Counted from the stretch's first letter, positions 1 through 6,939 are shown. The stretch: DNA of 30,970 bases from Clostridiales bacterium (GCA_004551945.1 SFPN01000031.1:1-30970), one strand, 5' to 3'. The notes: generated by a model not told the origin, from the sequence alone. Numbers and translations are program-made.

Positions 1-281
1 TCTCAGGAAAATTTAATGTGAACACATCGACGGGAACTCCTAATTATTACTTTGTAGGAGTCACCAGTCCAAGTGTTGCTAACTACAGCGTTCCTTCTGG
101 GTATTATTCCGTAGCGCATAGTGCATTGCGGACCTATAGATCTGCTGATATGAAGACCTATACAATTTGGCAAACGTATGAGGTAGGCAAAGGCGAAGTA
201 AGTGCAATTCTGAATCCTCAGGCGAAATTTACGGTTAATTCTAATACTGGTGTTGTGACGGGCATTGCTGTCGATGCGTAA
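1..281 (+). CDS. C-terminal part of a hypothetical exported-type protein (5' end outside window)
   Basis: The frame is open from base 3 with no stop upstream, so the gene begins before the window; the GTG at 18 is internal rather than a start. About 92 residues are visible. They resemble the C-terminal half of the next gene: both carry a VNT-x-TGTP-x-YY motif, then a Y/V-x-Q-x-(Y/F) stretch, and end with a (V/N)xxTG(V/A)(V/I) strand-like motif near the stop. No domain is recognised and no function can be assigned. The likely signal peptide is outside the window, so export is inferred only from the neighbour. The DNA is clearly AT-richer than the rest of the window. Spacing to the next start is 67 bases with no terminator between, so the two genes are probably co-transcribed. 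Confidence 0.6.
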   Translation, partial: SGKFNVNTSTGTPNYYFVGVTSPSVANYSVPSGYYSVAHSALRTYRSADMKTYTIWQTYEVGKGEVSAILNPQAKFTVNSNTGVVTGIAVDA

Positions 282-348
282 GCAATAAATTTTGAATTTT
301 TCGGCATTGCTACACTGCTGTAAAAGTCCCGAGAGAGGGGGAAAATAC

Positions 349-1047
349 ATGAAAAAAGTTATCGTGGCATTACTAGTCTTCTGTATTTTTGATCTGGTAG
401 GGATATCTGTGTTTGCGGCAGAATTGGAAAAATCCCCGGAAAAACTCTATCGAGAATATGAGGCTATCGTGGCGGAAGTCAACGAGACTTACGATTTGGA
501 TATCGTTTTGTGCCCCCTGGAGGACATGGATCAGGACCACATGAGCACCGTCCAGGGATTCCGAACGGATGTGAATGAACTGGTGGACGCGATTCGGTTT
601 ATTGAGAAATGGCAGGGCGGTCAGGAACCGGAACAAGGCTTTTTCCAGGGGTTGTTCCGCAGGCTGTTTGGCCCCAGTGAGGAAGAGCGGGGCGTGGGCG
701 CAAAGACCTTGTCGGTCAACACTCCGGTCTATGCCACCGCCTTTGGGTTGGACTGGACCTTGTCCCCGATTTTCGTCGTGAACACGCCCACCGGAACGCC
801 AAGCTACTACATCCAGGATGTGCGGAATGCAGACATGACGCCCTCAGTTCTGCCCACGGGATATAAAGCGGAGGCCAACGGATCATCCTGGTTCGAGCTT
901 TCACCGGGAAAGAAGCAGTGCACAGTCTACCAGCAGTTTACCTTGAGCAAGAACTACGTGAGAGCACCGGTTGTTCCCTGGGTGGTGTTTCGGGTGGATA
1001 CCGATACGGGAGCTATTTCTGTTGGCGAGTTGGAAATGGAAGAATAA
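349..1047 (+). CDS. Hypothetical secreted protein, paralogue of the preceding gene
   Basis: The protein has 232 residues. The ATG at 349 is chosen because a purine-rich GAGAGGGGG ribosome binding site lies about 8 bases upstream and because it gives a clean Sec signal peptide (MKK, hydrophobic core to about residue 21, then VFA-A cleavage). The earlier in-frame start at 292 would add a non-signal-like extension. The middle (residues 30-110) is charged and probably helical, and ends in a short FFQGLFRRLFG stretch. The last 90 residues hold the VNTPTGTPSYY region shared with the truncated gene upstream. No known family is recognised. Base composition changes inside the gene: the first 150 bases are AT-rich and the rest is GC-rich like the chromosome. 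A strong terminator follows the stop. Confidence 0.75.
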   Translation: MKKVIVALLVFCIFDLVGISVFAAELEKSPEKLYREYEAIVAEVNETYDLDIVLCPLEDMDQDHMSTVQGFRTDVNELVDAIRFIEKWQGGQEPEQGFFQGLFRRLFGPSEEERGVGAKTLSVNTPVYATAFGLDWTLSPIFVVNTPTGTPSYYIQDVRNADMTPSVLPTGYKAEANGSSWFELSPGKKQCTVYQQFTLSKNYVRAPVVPWVVFRVDTDTGAISVGELEMEE

Positions 1048-1052
1048 ACATG

Positions 1053-1086
1053 AAATACCGGGGCGGCTCATGCCGCCCCGGTATTT
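1053..1086 (+). terminator. Rho-independent terminator after the tandem secreted-protein genes
   Basis: A perfect 15-bp stem (1053-1067 with 1072-1086) has a four-base TCAT loop, a GC-rich core and a run of T at its 3' edge. It starts 6 bases after the stop of the secreted-protein gene and closes that transcript. Confidence 0.85.
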
Positions 1087-1129
1087 TGCAGGGAGAACCG
1101 GCATGGCTTGCTGAGAAATGCCCGACGGC

Positions 1130-1158
1130 TTGCACTGGGGCCGTCGGTATTGTATCAT
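1130..1158 (+). promoter_or_regulatory. Possible sigma-A promoter for the CoA-dehydratase-related gene
   Basis: TTGCAC (1130-1135), a 17-nt spacer and TATCAT (1153-1158) lie 37 bases upstream of the start at 1195. Both hexamers are imperfect. An 8-bp inverted repeat (1122-1129 with 1140-1147) overlaps the -35 region and could be an operator or a chance hairpin. Confidence 0.4.
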
Positions 1159-1194
1159 ATGACCGAGAGTAAGCCGCGAGGAAGGGAGGGCGCC

Positions 1195-2394
1195 ATGTAC
1201 CAAATCAAAGAGACCAGGCAGGCGGGGCAGACCATCCTGCTCATCCCCTCCATGATGGACGACCACTTCCCCCTGCTGCAGTACGCCTTTCACTCGGAGG
1301 AGTACTGGCCGGTGATCCTGGAGAACACCCAGGGGATCACGGACCAGGGCCTGCGGTATGGCCACAACGACATGTGCTACCCCTTCACCCTCTGCCTGGG
1401 GCAGTATCTCCAGGCCCTGGCCTCTGGGGAATATGACTTGGACCACACCGCCCTGCTGATGCCCTCGGCGGGGGACGCCTGCCGGGGGTCCAACTTCACC
1501 AGCCTCATCCGCAAGGGACTTGCGGCGGCGGGGTATCCCCAGGTGCCTGTCCTCACCCTGAACGTGAAGGGGCTGGAGCGGGAGCAGGCCCTCTCCATCC
1601 GGCCGGATATGGTCTGGCGGGCCCTGTTTGCCCTGTATTATGGGGACCTTCTCATGCTGCTCACTCACCAGACCCGGCCCTATGAGCGGGAGAAGGGGAG
1701 CACCGATACCTGCCGGGCGGCCTGGACCGAGCGGCTGGCCCAGGACCTGAAAACCGGCCGGGGGCTTACCTTGGGACGGATGAAGAAGAATTTCACCCGC
1801 ATGGCTGCTGAGTTTGCCGCCATCCCCCGCATCGGCGGGCCGAAAAAGCGGGTGGGCCTTGTGGGGGAGCTGTATACCAAATACTGCGCCCTGGGCAACT
1901 GGGACATGGTGGCCTTTCTGGAGAGGGAGGGCTGCGAGGCGGCGGTAAACGGCTTCTCCTGGTACATCCTGTACTATGTGGACAACCAGATCGCCGGGAC
2001 CAGCGGGCCCCGCCGGACCGGGTGGAAGGCCGTCAGCGCCCTTCTGGCGGGCCTTCAGCGGAGCATGACAGAGGCCCTGCGGGCCCATGGGTTTTGCTGC
2101 CTGGACCCCTTCCCGGTTTTCCGATGCCAGGCGGAAAGGGACATGAGCATGAACTTGCAGGTGGCCGACGGCTGGCTCATGGGGGCGGAGCTGGCGGCTC
2201 ATCTCCGGTCTGGCTGCGCCAGGGTGCTGGCCATGCAGCCCTTCGGGTGCCTGCCCAACCATGTCTGCGGCCGGGGGCAGTACGCGGCCCTGGCCCGGCG
2301 GTTTCCCCAGGGGAAGGTGGTCAGCGTGGACCTGGACTCCAGCGGCAGCCCCGCCCAGGTGTACAACCGGGTGAAGATGCTGCTGGAAGGGTGA
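1195..2394 (+). CDS. 2-hydroxyacyl-CoA dehydratase / activase-related protein (DUF2229-like)
   Basis: The protein has 399 residues. The ATG at 1195 follows a GAAGGGAGGG ribosome binding site; longer in-frame starts lack one. It resembles the C-terminal module found behind the ATPase domain in large CoA-dehydratase activase proteins and as separate genes in Clostridia. Key matches are LLMPSAGDACRGSNF near residue 90, with a cysteine where this family places a putative Fe-S or substrate cysteine, and near the end QPFGCLPNHV-CGRG followed by DxDSSGSPAQVYNRVKMLL, the usual closing motif. Several cysteines are conserved in context. Family members are linked to radical dehydration of 2-hydroxyacyl-CoA, but the exact role of this module is unknown. 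No activase ATPase or dehydratase alpha/beta gene lies beside it, so it is a solo copy and its substrate cannot be named. Confidence 0.7.
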   Translation: MYQIKETRQAGQTILLIPSMMDDHFPLLQYAFHSEEYWPVILENTQGITDQGLRYGHNDMCYPFTLCLGQYLQALASGEYDLDHTALLMPSAGDACRGSNFTSLIRKGLAAAGYPQVPVLTLNVKGLEREQALSIRPDMVWRALFALYYGDLLMLLTHQTRPYEREKGSTDTCRAAWTERLAQDLKTGRGLTLGRMKKNFTRMAAEFAAIPRIGGPKKRVGLVGELYTKYCALGNWDMVAFLEREGCEAAVNGFSWYILYYVDNQIAGTSGPRRTGWKAVSALLAGLQRSMTEALRAHGFCCLDPFPVFRCQAERDMSMNLQVADGWLMGAELAAHLRSGCARVLAMQPFGCLPNHVCGRGQYAALARRFPQGKVVSVDLDSSGSPAQVYNRVKMLLEG

Positions 2395-2420
2395 GGAAAG
2401 GCCGCGCGGCGCAAAACAAA

Positions 2421-2567
2421 TGCGCGCCCACCGGCTGGGCGCGCATATAGTGGTCGGGTGCGGGCGCTTCTTGAAGCGCCCCTACGAACAGGCGCTGAGG
2501 TTTTTTCAACCTCCTTGGCTCCCCCTCTGGGGGAGCTGGATTCGACCGAAGGGAGAAGACTGAGAGG
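2421..2567 (+). repeat. Dispersed multi-hairpin repeat A, copy 1
   Basis: This block of about 147 bases has an inverted counterpart at 5888-6036. In order it holds a 10-bp stem (2421-2430 with 2436-2445), a hairpin GGGCGCTTC / GAAGCGCCC (2463-2482), a GAGGTT / AACCTC hairpin, a GGCTCCCCC / GGGGGAGC hairpin, and a GACTGAGAGG end. It begins 26 bases after the upstream stop, so its first stem may also act as a transcription stop. There is no coding potential. Confidence 0.8.
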
Positions 2568-2716
2568 GCGCACGCCTGCCTGGAGGATCCCTCCGCCTAC
2601 ACGGCGGGAGCAAGCCCCCGCCCTACAACGGGGGATCCCGGTTTATCACACCCGTTGGTGAAAAACCGGACCCTTCCCTGTAAAGGGGAGGCGTCGCCCC
2701 TTCGGGGCGGCGGGGG
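2568..2716. other. GC-rich non-coding spacer
   Basis: No gene is supported here. The stretch has short GC-rich inverted segments, including GCCCC-TTC-GGGGC near 2696-2708 just past the stop of the minus-strand stress protein. That could serve as a weak terminator for it, though the T tract is poor. Together with repeat A this makes up the 322-base gene-free gap. Confidence 0.5.
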
Positions 2717-3127
2717 TTATTCCTCCGCCGCCTCCCGCATGATGAAAAGATCCAGGGTGGGCGCGTTTTTCACCACGTAGGTGGCCACCGAGCCCAGCCG
2801 CTGGAGGGGACCCCGGCTGGAGCGGGTCATGATGATGGTGTCGAAGCCCTTCTCCTGGGCGTAGTGTACGATTTCCGGGCCGGGAGAGCCCCGGCGGAAG
2901 TCGGTCTGGACGTTGTAGCCTTCCAGCATCCGGGCGAACCCGGCCAGGTCCTCCTGGGCTTTCTCCTTGGCGCGCTGGATGGCCAGCTCGCCGTCGATGT
3001 GCATCTGTCCGGGCAGAACCATGAGAATGGTCAGCCGGACCTGGGCCGGGGTGTAGGTCCGCTTTACCATCTGGATGGTGCGGAGGCTGCGGGCACTTCC
3101 GTCAATGGGCAGCAGGATGTTTTTCAT
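2717..3127 (-). CDS. Universal stress protein (UspA family), copy 1
   Basis: The protein has 136 residues, the usual size for a single Usp domain. The start at 3127 (MKNILLPIDGS) is preferred because GGAGGG lies 8 bases upstream; the longer frame adds a non-homologous leader. The first strand ends in PIDGS, the Usp N-terminal signature, and the C-terminus has IIMTRSSRGPLQRLGSVATYVVKNA. In ATP-binding Usps this region reads G-x2-G-x9-G-S/T. Here the loop is shortened and the first glycine is absent, so ATP binding is doubtful. The gene lies directly downstream of a paralogue and is separated from it by a terminator. Function is inferred as a cytosolic stress or signalling protein; no ligand is known. 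Confidence 0.88.
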   Translation of the reverse strand: MKNILLPIDGSARSLRTIQMVKRTYTPAQVRLTILMVLPGQMHIDGELAIQRAKEKAQEDLAGFARMLEGYNVQTDFRRGSPGPEIVHYAQEKGFDTIIMTRSSRGPLQRLGSVATYVVKNAPTLDLFIMREAAEE

Positions 3128-3164
3128 GGCAGAACCCTCCTTTGGCAGGACGTGTGTGAGGAAC

Positions 3165-3194
3165 AAAAAGGGGAAAGGCTTGCGCCTTTCCCCT
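3165..3194 (-). terminator. Rho-independent terminator between the two usp genes
   Basis: An 11-bp stem (3169-3179 with 3184-3194) has a four-base loop and is followed on the minus strand by five T residues. It starts 6 bases after the stop of usp copy 2. Expression of copy 1 therefore needs read-through or its own promoter, and no clear promoter is visible in the 37 bases left. Confidence 0.8.
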
Positions 3195-3199
3195 GATTT

Positions 3200-3613
3200 T
3201 TATTCGTCGCCTTCCTCCCGCATGACGTAGACGTCCAGGAAGGAAGCGTTTTTCACGATGTAGGTGGCCACCGACCCCAGCTTCCGCAAGGGACCCCGGC
3301 TGGACCGGGTCATGATGATGGCCTCGGCGCCGATCTCCTTGGCGTACTCCACAATCTCCACGCCGGGGGCGCTGCCCAGCAGGACCTGGGTCTTTACCTG
3401 GAACCCGGGGAGCATCTCCGCCACAGAGTCCAGCTCAGGCTGGGCTTTCTCGGCCCGGTGCTTGATTTCGTCCATGGAGTTCAGGTACAGCTGCGCGCCA
3501 ATGACCTTGGCGATGACGATTTCGCACTCAGCGGGGTCGCAGAACTGCTTCACCATCTCCACCGTTCGGATACTGCGTTTGCTTCCGTCAATGGGTAACA
3601 ACACTTTCTTCAT
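3200..3613 (-). CDS. Universal stress protein (UspA family), copy 2
   Basis: The protein has 137 residues. The ATG at 3613 follows AAGGAGG at good spacing and a strong sigma-A promoter. It shares with copy 1 the (V/I)LLPIDGS start, the REI/VEI-(V/H)YAKE segment and an almost identical IIMTRSSRGPL-(R/Q)-LGSVATY-VKNA block, so the two come from a tandem duplication. The central region (residues 40-75) has diverged more, which suggests different ligands or partners. The same shortened nucleotide-binding loop is present. The likely role is a cytosolic stress protein. Confidence 0.9.
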   Translation of the reverse strand: MKKVLLPIDGSKRSIRTVEMVKQFCDPAECEIVIAKVIGAQLYLNSMDEIKHRAEKAQPELDSVAEMLPGFQVKTQVLLGSAPGVEIVEYAKEIGAEAIIMTRSSRGPLRKLGSVATYIVKNASFLDVYVMREEGDE

Positions 3614-3654
3614 CGGTAAGACCTCCTTGGAACTGATTTCCCTTTTGTAAGTTT

Positions 3655-3682
3655 ATTATACGCCTAAATGAAAAAATGTCAA
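3655..3682 (-). promoter_or_regulatory. Sigma-A promoter for usp copy 2
   Basis: Read on the minus strand: TTGACA (3682-3677), 16-nt spacer, TATAAT (3660-3655). Both hexamers are consensus. It lies 42 bases upstream of the start codon, so a strong constitutive transcript with a short leader is expected. Confidence 0.85.
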
Positions 3683-3725
3683 CAAATTTGCAGAAAAATG
3701 CAAAACTTTTTGTGCAAAAAGCAGG

Positions 3726-4622
3726 TCACGCTCCGTGGACGATGGTGTACCCGTTGGGAAGGGCCTCGATCTCCGCCACGGTGTGGGTTCCACCGGCCTC
3801 CCCGTCCAGGGTCCAGGGGAGCTCCTCGGCGGTGGTGATGGTAAACTTGGGGGCGGAGTAGGTGGAGAGCACCGAGCTGAGCACCGCAGGGTCGCTGGTG
3901 AGCAGGTAGCGGCTGAACTCCTCCACGGTCCTGATTTCCCGCATGGGGGAGATGAGGGTGAGCTCCAGCAGGCCGTCGGACAGGTCGGGGTTTCCCGGGG
4001 GGAAGTTGCGGATGCGGCCCACGGAGGTGGTGTTGCTCACCATGCCATAGACGTAGTCCCCCTCGATCACCTGGTCCTCGTACTCCACCTTGATGTGGTG
4101 GGGCTTGATGGAGGTCAGGTTCTTGACGCTCTCCAGCAGGTAGGCGTTGTAGCCCAGCAGGTTCTTGAATTTCTGGGGGGTGGAATAGGAGACCTCGGTA
4201 AAGGCCCCGAAGGCGGCCACGTAGAGAAAGCTCCTGCCGTTGAAGAGCCCCAGGTCGTGGACCCGGGGAACCCCGGTGACGGCGGTGGCCGCCAGGTCGG
4301 TGAGCTTGTCCGAGGGCAGGTTCAGGTTCTGGGAAAAGTCGTTGGTGGTGCCCACGGGGATGTAGCCGATCACCGGGGGCTTCTCCGCCCGGCGGGCTCC
4401 GGCGATGGCCTCGCTGAGGGTGCCGTCCCCGCCGGCCACCACCACCCGGTCGAAGTCCTGGCCCCAGCGGACGATGGCGTCTCCCGCGTCCCCCCGGTAC
4501 TGGGTGGGGTAGGCGGTGACCAGGCAGTGCTGCTCGGTCATGGCGTTGATCATGTCCGACAGGCCGGCCCAGGTCTTGTTCTTCCCTGCGTGGCGGTTGT
4601 AGATGAATAAAACGCGTTTCAT
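3726..4622 (-). CDS. Diacylglycerol kinase-family lipid kinase (DagK/YegS-like)
   Basis: The protein has 298 residues, typical for this family. The start at 4622 (MKRVLFIYNRHAGKNK) follows GGAGG; a start 15 bases earlier would overlap the ribosome binding site. The N-terminal catalytic domain has the NRHAGK nucleotide-contact strand (residues 9-14) and the signature GGDGT (64-68) with EA shortly after. TTNDFSQNLNLP near residue 103 matches the family's TANDFAR-type motif. A beta-rich C-terminal domain follows. Members transfer phosphate from ATP to diacylglycerol or a similar lipid at the membrane, recycling lipid headgroups; the precise lipid cannot be read from sequence. It is transcribed alone from a promoter that shares its -35 box with the divergent ylmH promoter. 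Confidence 0.9.
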   Translation of the reverse strand: MKRVLFIYNRHAGKNKTWAGLSDMINAMTEQHCLVTAYPTQYRGDAGDAIVRWGQDFDRVVVAGGDGTLSEAIAGARRAEKPPVIGYIPVGTTNDFSQNLNLPSDKLTDLAATAVTGVPRVHDLGLFNGRSFLYVAAFGAFTEVSYSTPQKFKNLLGYNAYLLESVKNLTSIKPHHIKVEYEDQVIEGDYVYGMVSNTTSVGRIRNFPPGNPDLSDGLLELTLISPMREIRTVEEFSRYLLTSDPAVLSSVLSTYSAPKFTITTAEELPWTLDGEAGGTHTVAEIEALPNGYTIVHGA

Positions 4623-4700
4623 AAAAGTCCTCCACAATCTGGTGATTTTGGCGTGATCTGGAAGGCGCAGACCGCCAAACTATGAAAACGTATGCCCAAC

Positions 4701-4729
4701 ATTATAAACGGAATCTTTCCCGTTGACAA
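4701..4729 (-). promoter_or_regulatory. Sigma-A promoter for the lipid kinase gene
   Basis: Minus strand: TTGTCA (4729-4724), 17-nt spacer, TATAAT (4706-4701), 79 bases before the start codon. Its -35 hexamer occupies the same base pairs as the -35 of the divergent plus-strand promoter, so both cannot be occupied by polymerase at once. Confidence 0.75.
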
Positions 4730-4752
4730 TAGGCCGTCTGGCGGGATATACT
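4723..4752 (+). promoter_or_regulatory. Sigma-A promoter for ylmH-DUF896
   Basis: Consensus TTGACA (4723-4728), 18-nt spacer, TATACT (4747-4752). The transcript would begin near 4759, about 33 bases before the GTG start at 4792. Confidence 0.8.
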
Positions 4753-4791
4753 AAACTTTACAAAAAGTTTGAAAAGAGGGGAGAGACGCCG

Positions 4792-5589
4792 GTGAACAAG
4801 CGGGAGCTACTGGACAAATTCGCCCGGGACGGGGAGCAGCGGCTGCTGCTGGCCCGGGTCCTGGACCAGCAGGCCCGGGCGGAACAGCGGGGTCTGCCCA
4901 CCCACACAGGGTTTCTCTCCCCGGCGGAGCAGGCCCAGAGCGCCGACCTGCTGATGGCGGCGGCCCCGGGCCAGGGGATTCTCTTCGGCGGCTACCCGGA
5001 GGCGGAGCGAAAGCTGTGGGCGTTCCTGCCGGACTGGCTGGAGGAGGAGACCTGGCAGACGGGGGAGGACTGCCCTGTTCGGGCCCTCCAGGTGAAAACG
5101 CCCCCGGGAGCCCAGCTCACCCACCGGGACTACCTGGGTTCTCTCATGGGCCTGGGACTTACCCGGGAGAAGATCGGGGACATTCTGCTGGGCGAAGAGG
5201 GGGCCCAGGTGCTGGTGCTGGGGGAGACCCTGCCCATTCTTCTCTCCCAGTGGGAGAAGGCGGGCCGGTACCCGGTGCGGCTGGAGGAGATCCCTCTCTC
5301 CTCCCTGACCCCCACCCCGGGGCAGATCAAGGAGATCCGGGCCACCGTTGCCTCTCCCCGGCTGGACGCGGTGCTGGCGGCAGGGTTTTCCATCCCCCGC
5401 TCCCGGGCGGCGGAGCTCATCCGGGCCGGCCGGGTGATGGTGAACCACCGGCCCCAGGAAAAGGGGGACAAGCTGGTGGAGGAGGGAGACACCCTCACCT
5501 GCCGTGGGCTGGGCAAGTGCGTGCTCACCGCCATCGGCGGCACCTCCAAGCGGGGGCGGATCATTCTCACCCTGGCCCGGTATATTTAA
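4792..5589 (+). CDS. ylmH: YlmH-family RNA-binding protein with S4 domain
   Basis: The protein has 265 residues. The GTG at 4792 is chosen because AGGGGAGAG lies just upstream and because earlier in-frame starts sit inside the promoter. The N-terminal part (DKFARDGEQRLLLARVLDQ, then a GFLSPAEQ block and an FGGYPEAER segment) matches YlmH. The C-terminal S4 domain spans roughly residues 190-265 (LDAVLAAGFSIPRSRAAELIRAGRVMVN). S4 domains bind structured RNA. In other Firmicutes ylmH lies in the division gene cluster, and it has been linked to ribosome quality control; that is family knowledge, not seen here. In this window it is separated from division genes and paired with a DUF896 gene 22 bases downstream. 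Confidence 0.88.
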   Translation: MNKRELLDKFARDGEQRLLLARVLDQQARAEQRGLPTHTGFLSPAEQAQSADLLMAAAPGQGILFGGYPEAERKLWAFLPDWLEEETWQTGEDCPVRALQVKTPPGAQLTHRDYLGSLMGLGLTREKIGDILLGEEGAQVLVLGETLPILLSQWEKAGRYPVRLEEIPLSSLTPTPGQIKEIRATVASPRLDAVLAAGFSIPRSRAAELIRAGRVMVNHRPQEKGDKLVEEGDTLTCRGLGKCVLTAIGGTSKRGRIILTLARYI

Positions 5590-5611
5590 TGGTTTTGAAA
5601 GGAAGAACGAT

Positions 5612-5827
5612 ATGACGGAAGAGCAGATCGCCCGCATCAACGAGCTGGCGCGCAAGAGCAAGACCATCGGTCTGACCCCCGAGGAAAAGCAGGAGCAGGC
5701 CAAGCTCCGCCTGGAGTACCTGGCCGCCATCCGGAAGAGTCTGGAGGCCCAGCTGGATAACGTATATTTTGTGGAAGAGGACGGCACCCAGCGGAAGCTG
5801 GAGAAGAAAAAGAACGGGCTGTCGTAA
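5612..5827 (+). CDS. DUF896 (YnzC/YnzC-like) small protein
   Basis: The protein has 71 residues. The ATG at 5612 follows AAAGGAAG. The pattern IARINELARKSKTIGLTPEEKQEQAKLRLEYL...R.SLEAQLDNVYFVEEDG is the standard DUF896 fold: a two-helix N-terminus and a short C-terminal strand. Members are small, cytosolic and widespread in Firmicutes, and are linked to SOS/division control in Bacillus through neighbouring genes; the biochemical activity is unknown. It shares a transcript with ylmH. No clear terminator follows before the inverted repeat block. Confidence 0.9.
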   Translation: MTEEQIARINELARKSKTIGLTPEEKQEQAKLRLEYLAAIRKSLEAQLDNVYFVEEDGTQRKLEKKKNGLS

Positions 5828-5887
5828 CGGCCCCTTTGGAGGGCTGATTGCGTCGTACCGGTACGGCCAGCGCCTCCCAAGATAACA

Positions 5888-6036
5888 CCTCTCAGTCCCT
5901 TCGGGACAGCTCCCCTCTAAAGGGGAGCCAAGGGGTTTGGGAAACCCTCAGCGTTGGTTCGTAGGGGCGCTTCACGAAGCGCCCGACCCCGAAGGGTACC
6001 CGACCAGGTCAGGCGCGCCCAGCCGGTGGGCGCGCT
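5888..6036 (-). repeat. Dispersed multi-hairpin repeat A, copy 2 (inverted)
   Basis: Read on the minus strand it follows copy 1 from end to end: the GCGCGCCCA / TGGGCGCGC hairpin, TGGTCGGG, GGGCGCTTC-GT-GAAGCGCCC, CCTACGAAC, a GAGGGTTT / AAACCC hairpin, CTTGGCTCCCC / GGGGAGC and ACTGAGAGG. Several differences from copy 1 keep base pairing, for example GAGGTT/AACCTC against GAGGGTTT/AAACCC. It forms part of the 384-base gene-free gap 5828-6211. Confidence 0.8.
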
Positions 6037-6128
6037 TCTGTACGGCGTCACAATGAGAAAGCGGCAGCCCCACCCAAACATCAAGGGGGCACAACGCCGC
6101 AGGTCTGCACACCCCAGAGAGAGGGAAT

Positions 6129-6190
6129 CCAAAGGGAGAGAACCTCTCTCCCTTTGGTGCTCTTTCCCCCATTTCTCCAGAGAAATGGGG
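6129..6190 (-). terminator. Two adjacent hairpins after the XRE gene, probable terminator region
   Basis: Stem 1 is 11 bp (6167-6177 with 6180-6190) and stem 2 is 12 bp (6129-6140 with 6146-6157). On the minus strand they start 22 bases after the stop of the XRE gene. T tracts are weak, so this may instead be a further dispersed repeat. Bases 6040-6128 hold nothing recognisable. Confidence 0.5.
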
Positions 6191-6211
6191 CCCCTCACCG
6201 GGCAGGTGCCG

Positions 6212-6790
6212 TTATAAAACCGTAACGATGATGCAGGCCGCAATACAAATGGCGACAATGACAGGACAAACCACCCGCAGAATATGAGCGGCTTTCCTGG
6301 CTTTGCTGTGAGTTCTGATTGTTGCAAGAACGCCTGTGGTGAAGAAGATGCTGGTGACCAGCGCGCCAACCGCAAGGCCAAAGCATATCCCCTCCATACA
6401 CATAAGAGGGGGATTGATCTCTTCCAATCGGAAGGAACCCATGACCAGCCCCAGCAGCAAGGCCGCCAGTCCGGTCACGCTGATGATGCGGGTCCTCTTC
6501 ATCAGCACATTGCGTTCGTTTTCGCTGTAATCTGCAACCTTTAACAGGGTTTCCTTTTCTTCGGGATTCATTTTCTCGCGTTTCCTTTCTCCGTCCAAGA
6601 TTTCCCGGATCTCAACATGATAAAACTCAGCAAGCTCAACCAGCAAACTCAGATCCGGCATGCTGGTTCCCGTTTCCCACCGGGAAATGGACCGGTTGGA
6701 AACGTGGAACTGCTCCGCCAGCGTTTCCTGGGTCAGCCCCTTTTCTTTTCTGAGGGTCCTTAAAAAGGCGCCTATTTTCTTTTGATCCAT
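6212..6790 (-). CDS. XRE-family transcriptional regulator with membrane domain
   Basis: The protein has 192 residues. The start at 6790 (MDQKKIGAFLRTLRKEKGLTQ) follows GGAGGCGG; the longer frame adds 40 non-homologous residues. Residues 6-60 form a Cro/C1-type helix-turn-helix (LTQETLAEQFHVSNRSISRWETG), and a DGERK linker follows. The C-terminal half has three hydrophobic segments at about 102-120, 131-157 and 170-191, so the protein should sit in the cytoplasmic membrane with its DNA-binding domain inside. This architecture is common in Clostridia; the signal and target genes are unknown. It is the last gene of a minus-strand group and is separated from the gene upstream by a 13-bp hairpin. 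Confidence 0.88.
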   Translation of the reverse strand: MDQKKIGAFLRTLRKEKGLTQETLAEQFHVSNRSISRWETGTSMPDLSLLVELAEFYHVEIREILDGERKREKMNPEEKETLLKVADYSENERNVLMKRTRIISVTGLAALLLGLVMGSFRLEEINPPLMCMEGICFGLAVGALVTSIFFTTGVLATIRTHSKARKAAHILRVVCPVIVAICIAACIIVTVL

Positions 6791-6908
6791 GTTACCGCCT
6801 CCTTTTCCCTGACAGCATATCAAAGGACCGGGAACAAAAACAGGACACAAAGCGAGAAATCCCTGTTTTTTGGTCCCTGACCTCCCACGTCCGGTTATAG
6901 AAAACGCC

Positions 6909-6939
6909 AAGGACGCACGATGGTATATCGTGCGTCCTT
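6909..6939. terminator. Hairpin terminator between XRE gene and small anchored protein
   Basis: A perfect 13-bp stem (6909-6921 with 6927-6939) has a five-base loop and begins 5 bases past the stop of the minus-strand gene ending at 6945. On the minus strand GGCG precedes the next T run, so the T tract is imperfect; the plus-strand side has TTTT. Confidence 0.65.

Noticed and set aside
1122..1147. Second terminator upstream of the gene at 1195
   Set aside because: An 8-bp stem with a 10-base loop and no T run; it overlaps the likely -35 box, so an operator or chance is more likely.
901..2262. Long minus-strand open frame opposite the CoA-dehydratase-related gene
   Set aside because: Pro/Gly/Arg-rich without any domain, overlapping a gene with clear family motifs on the plus strand.
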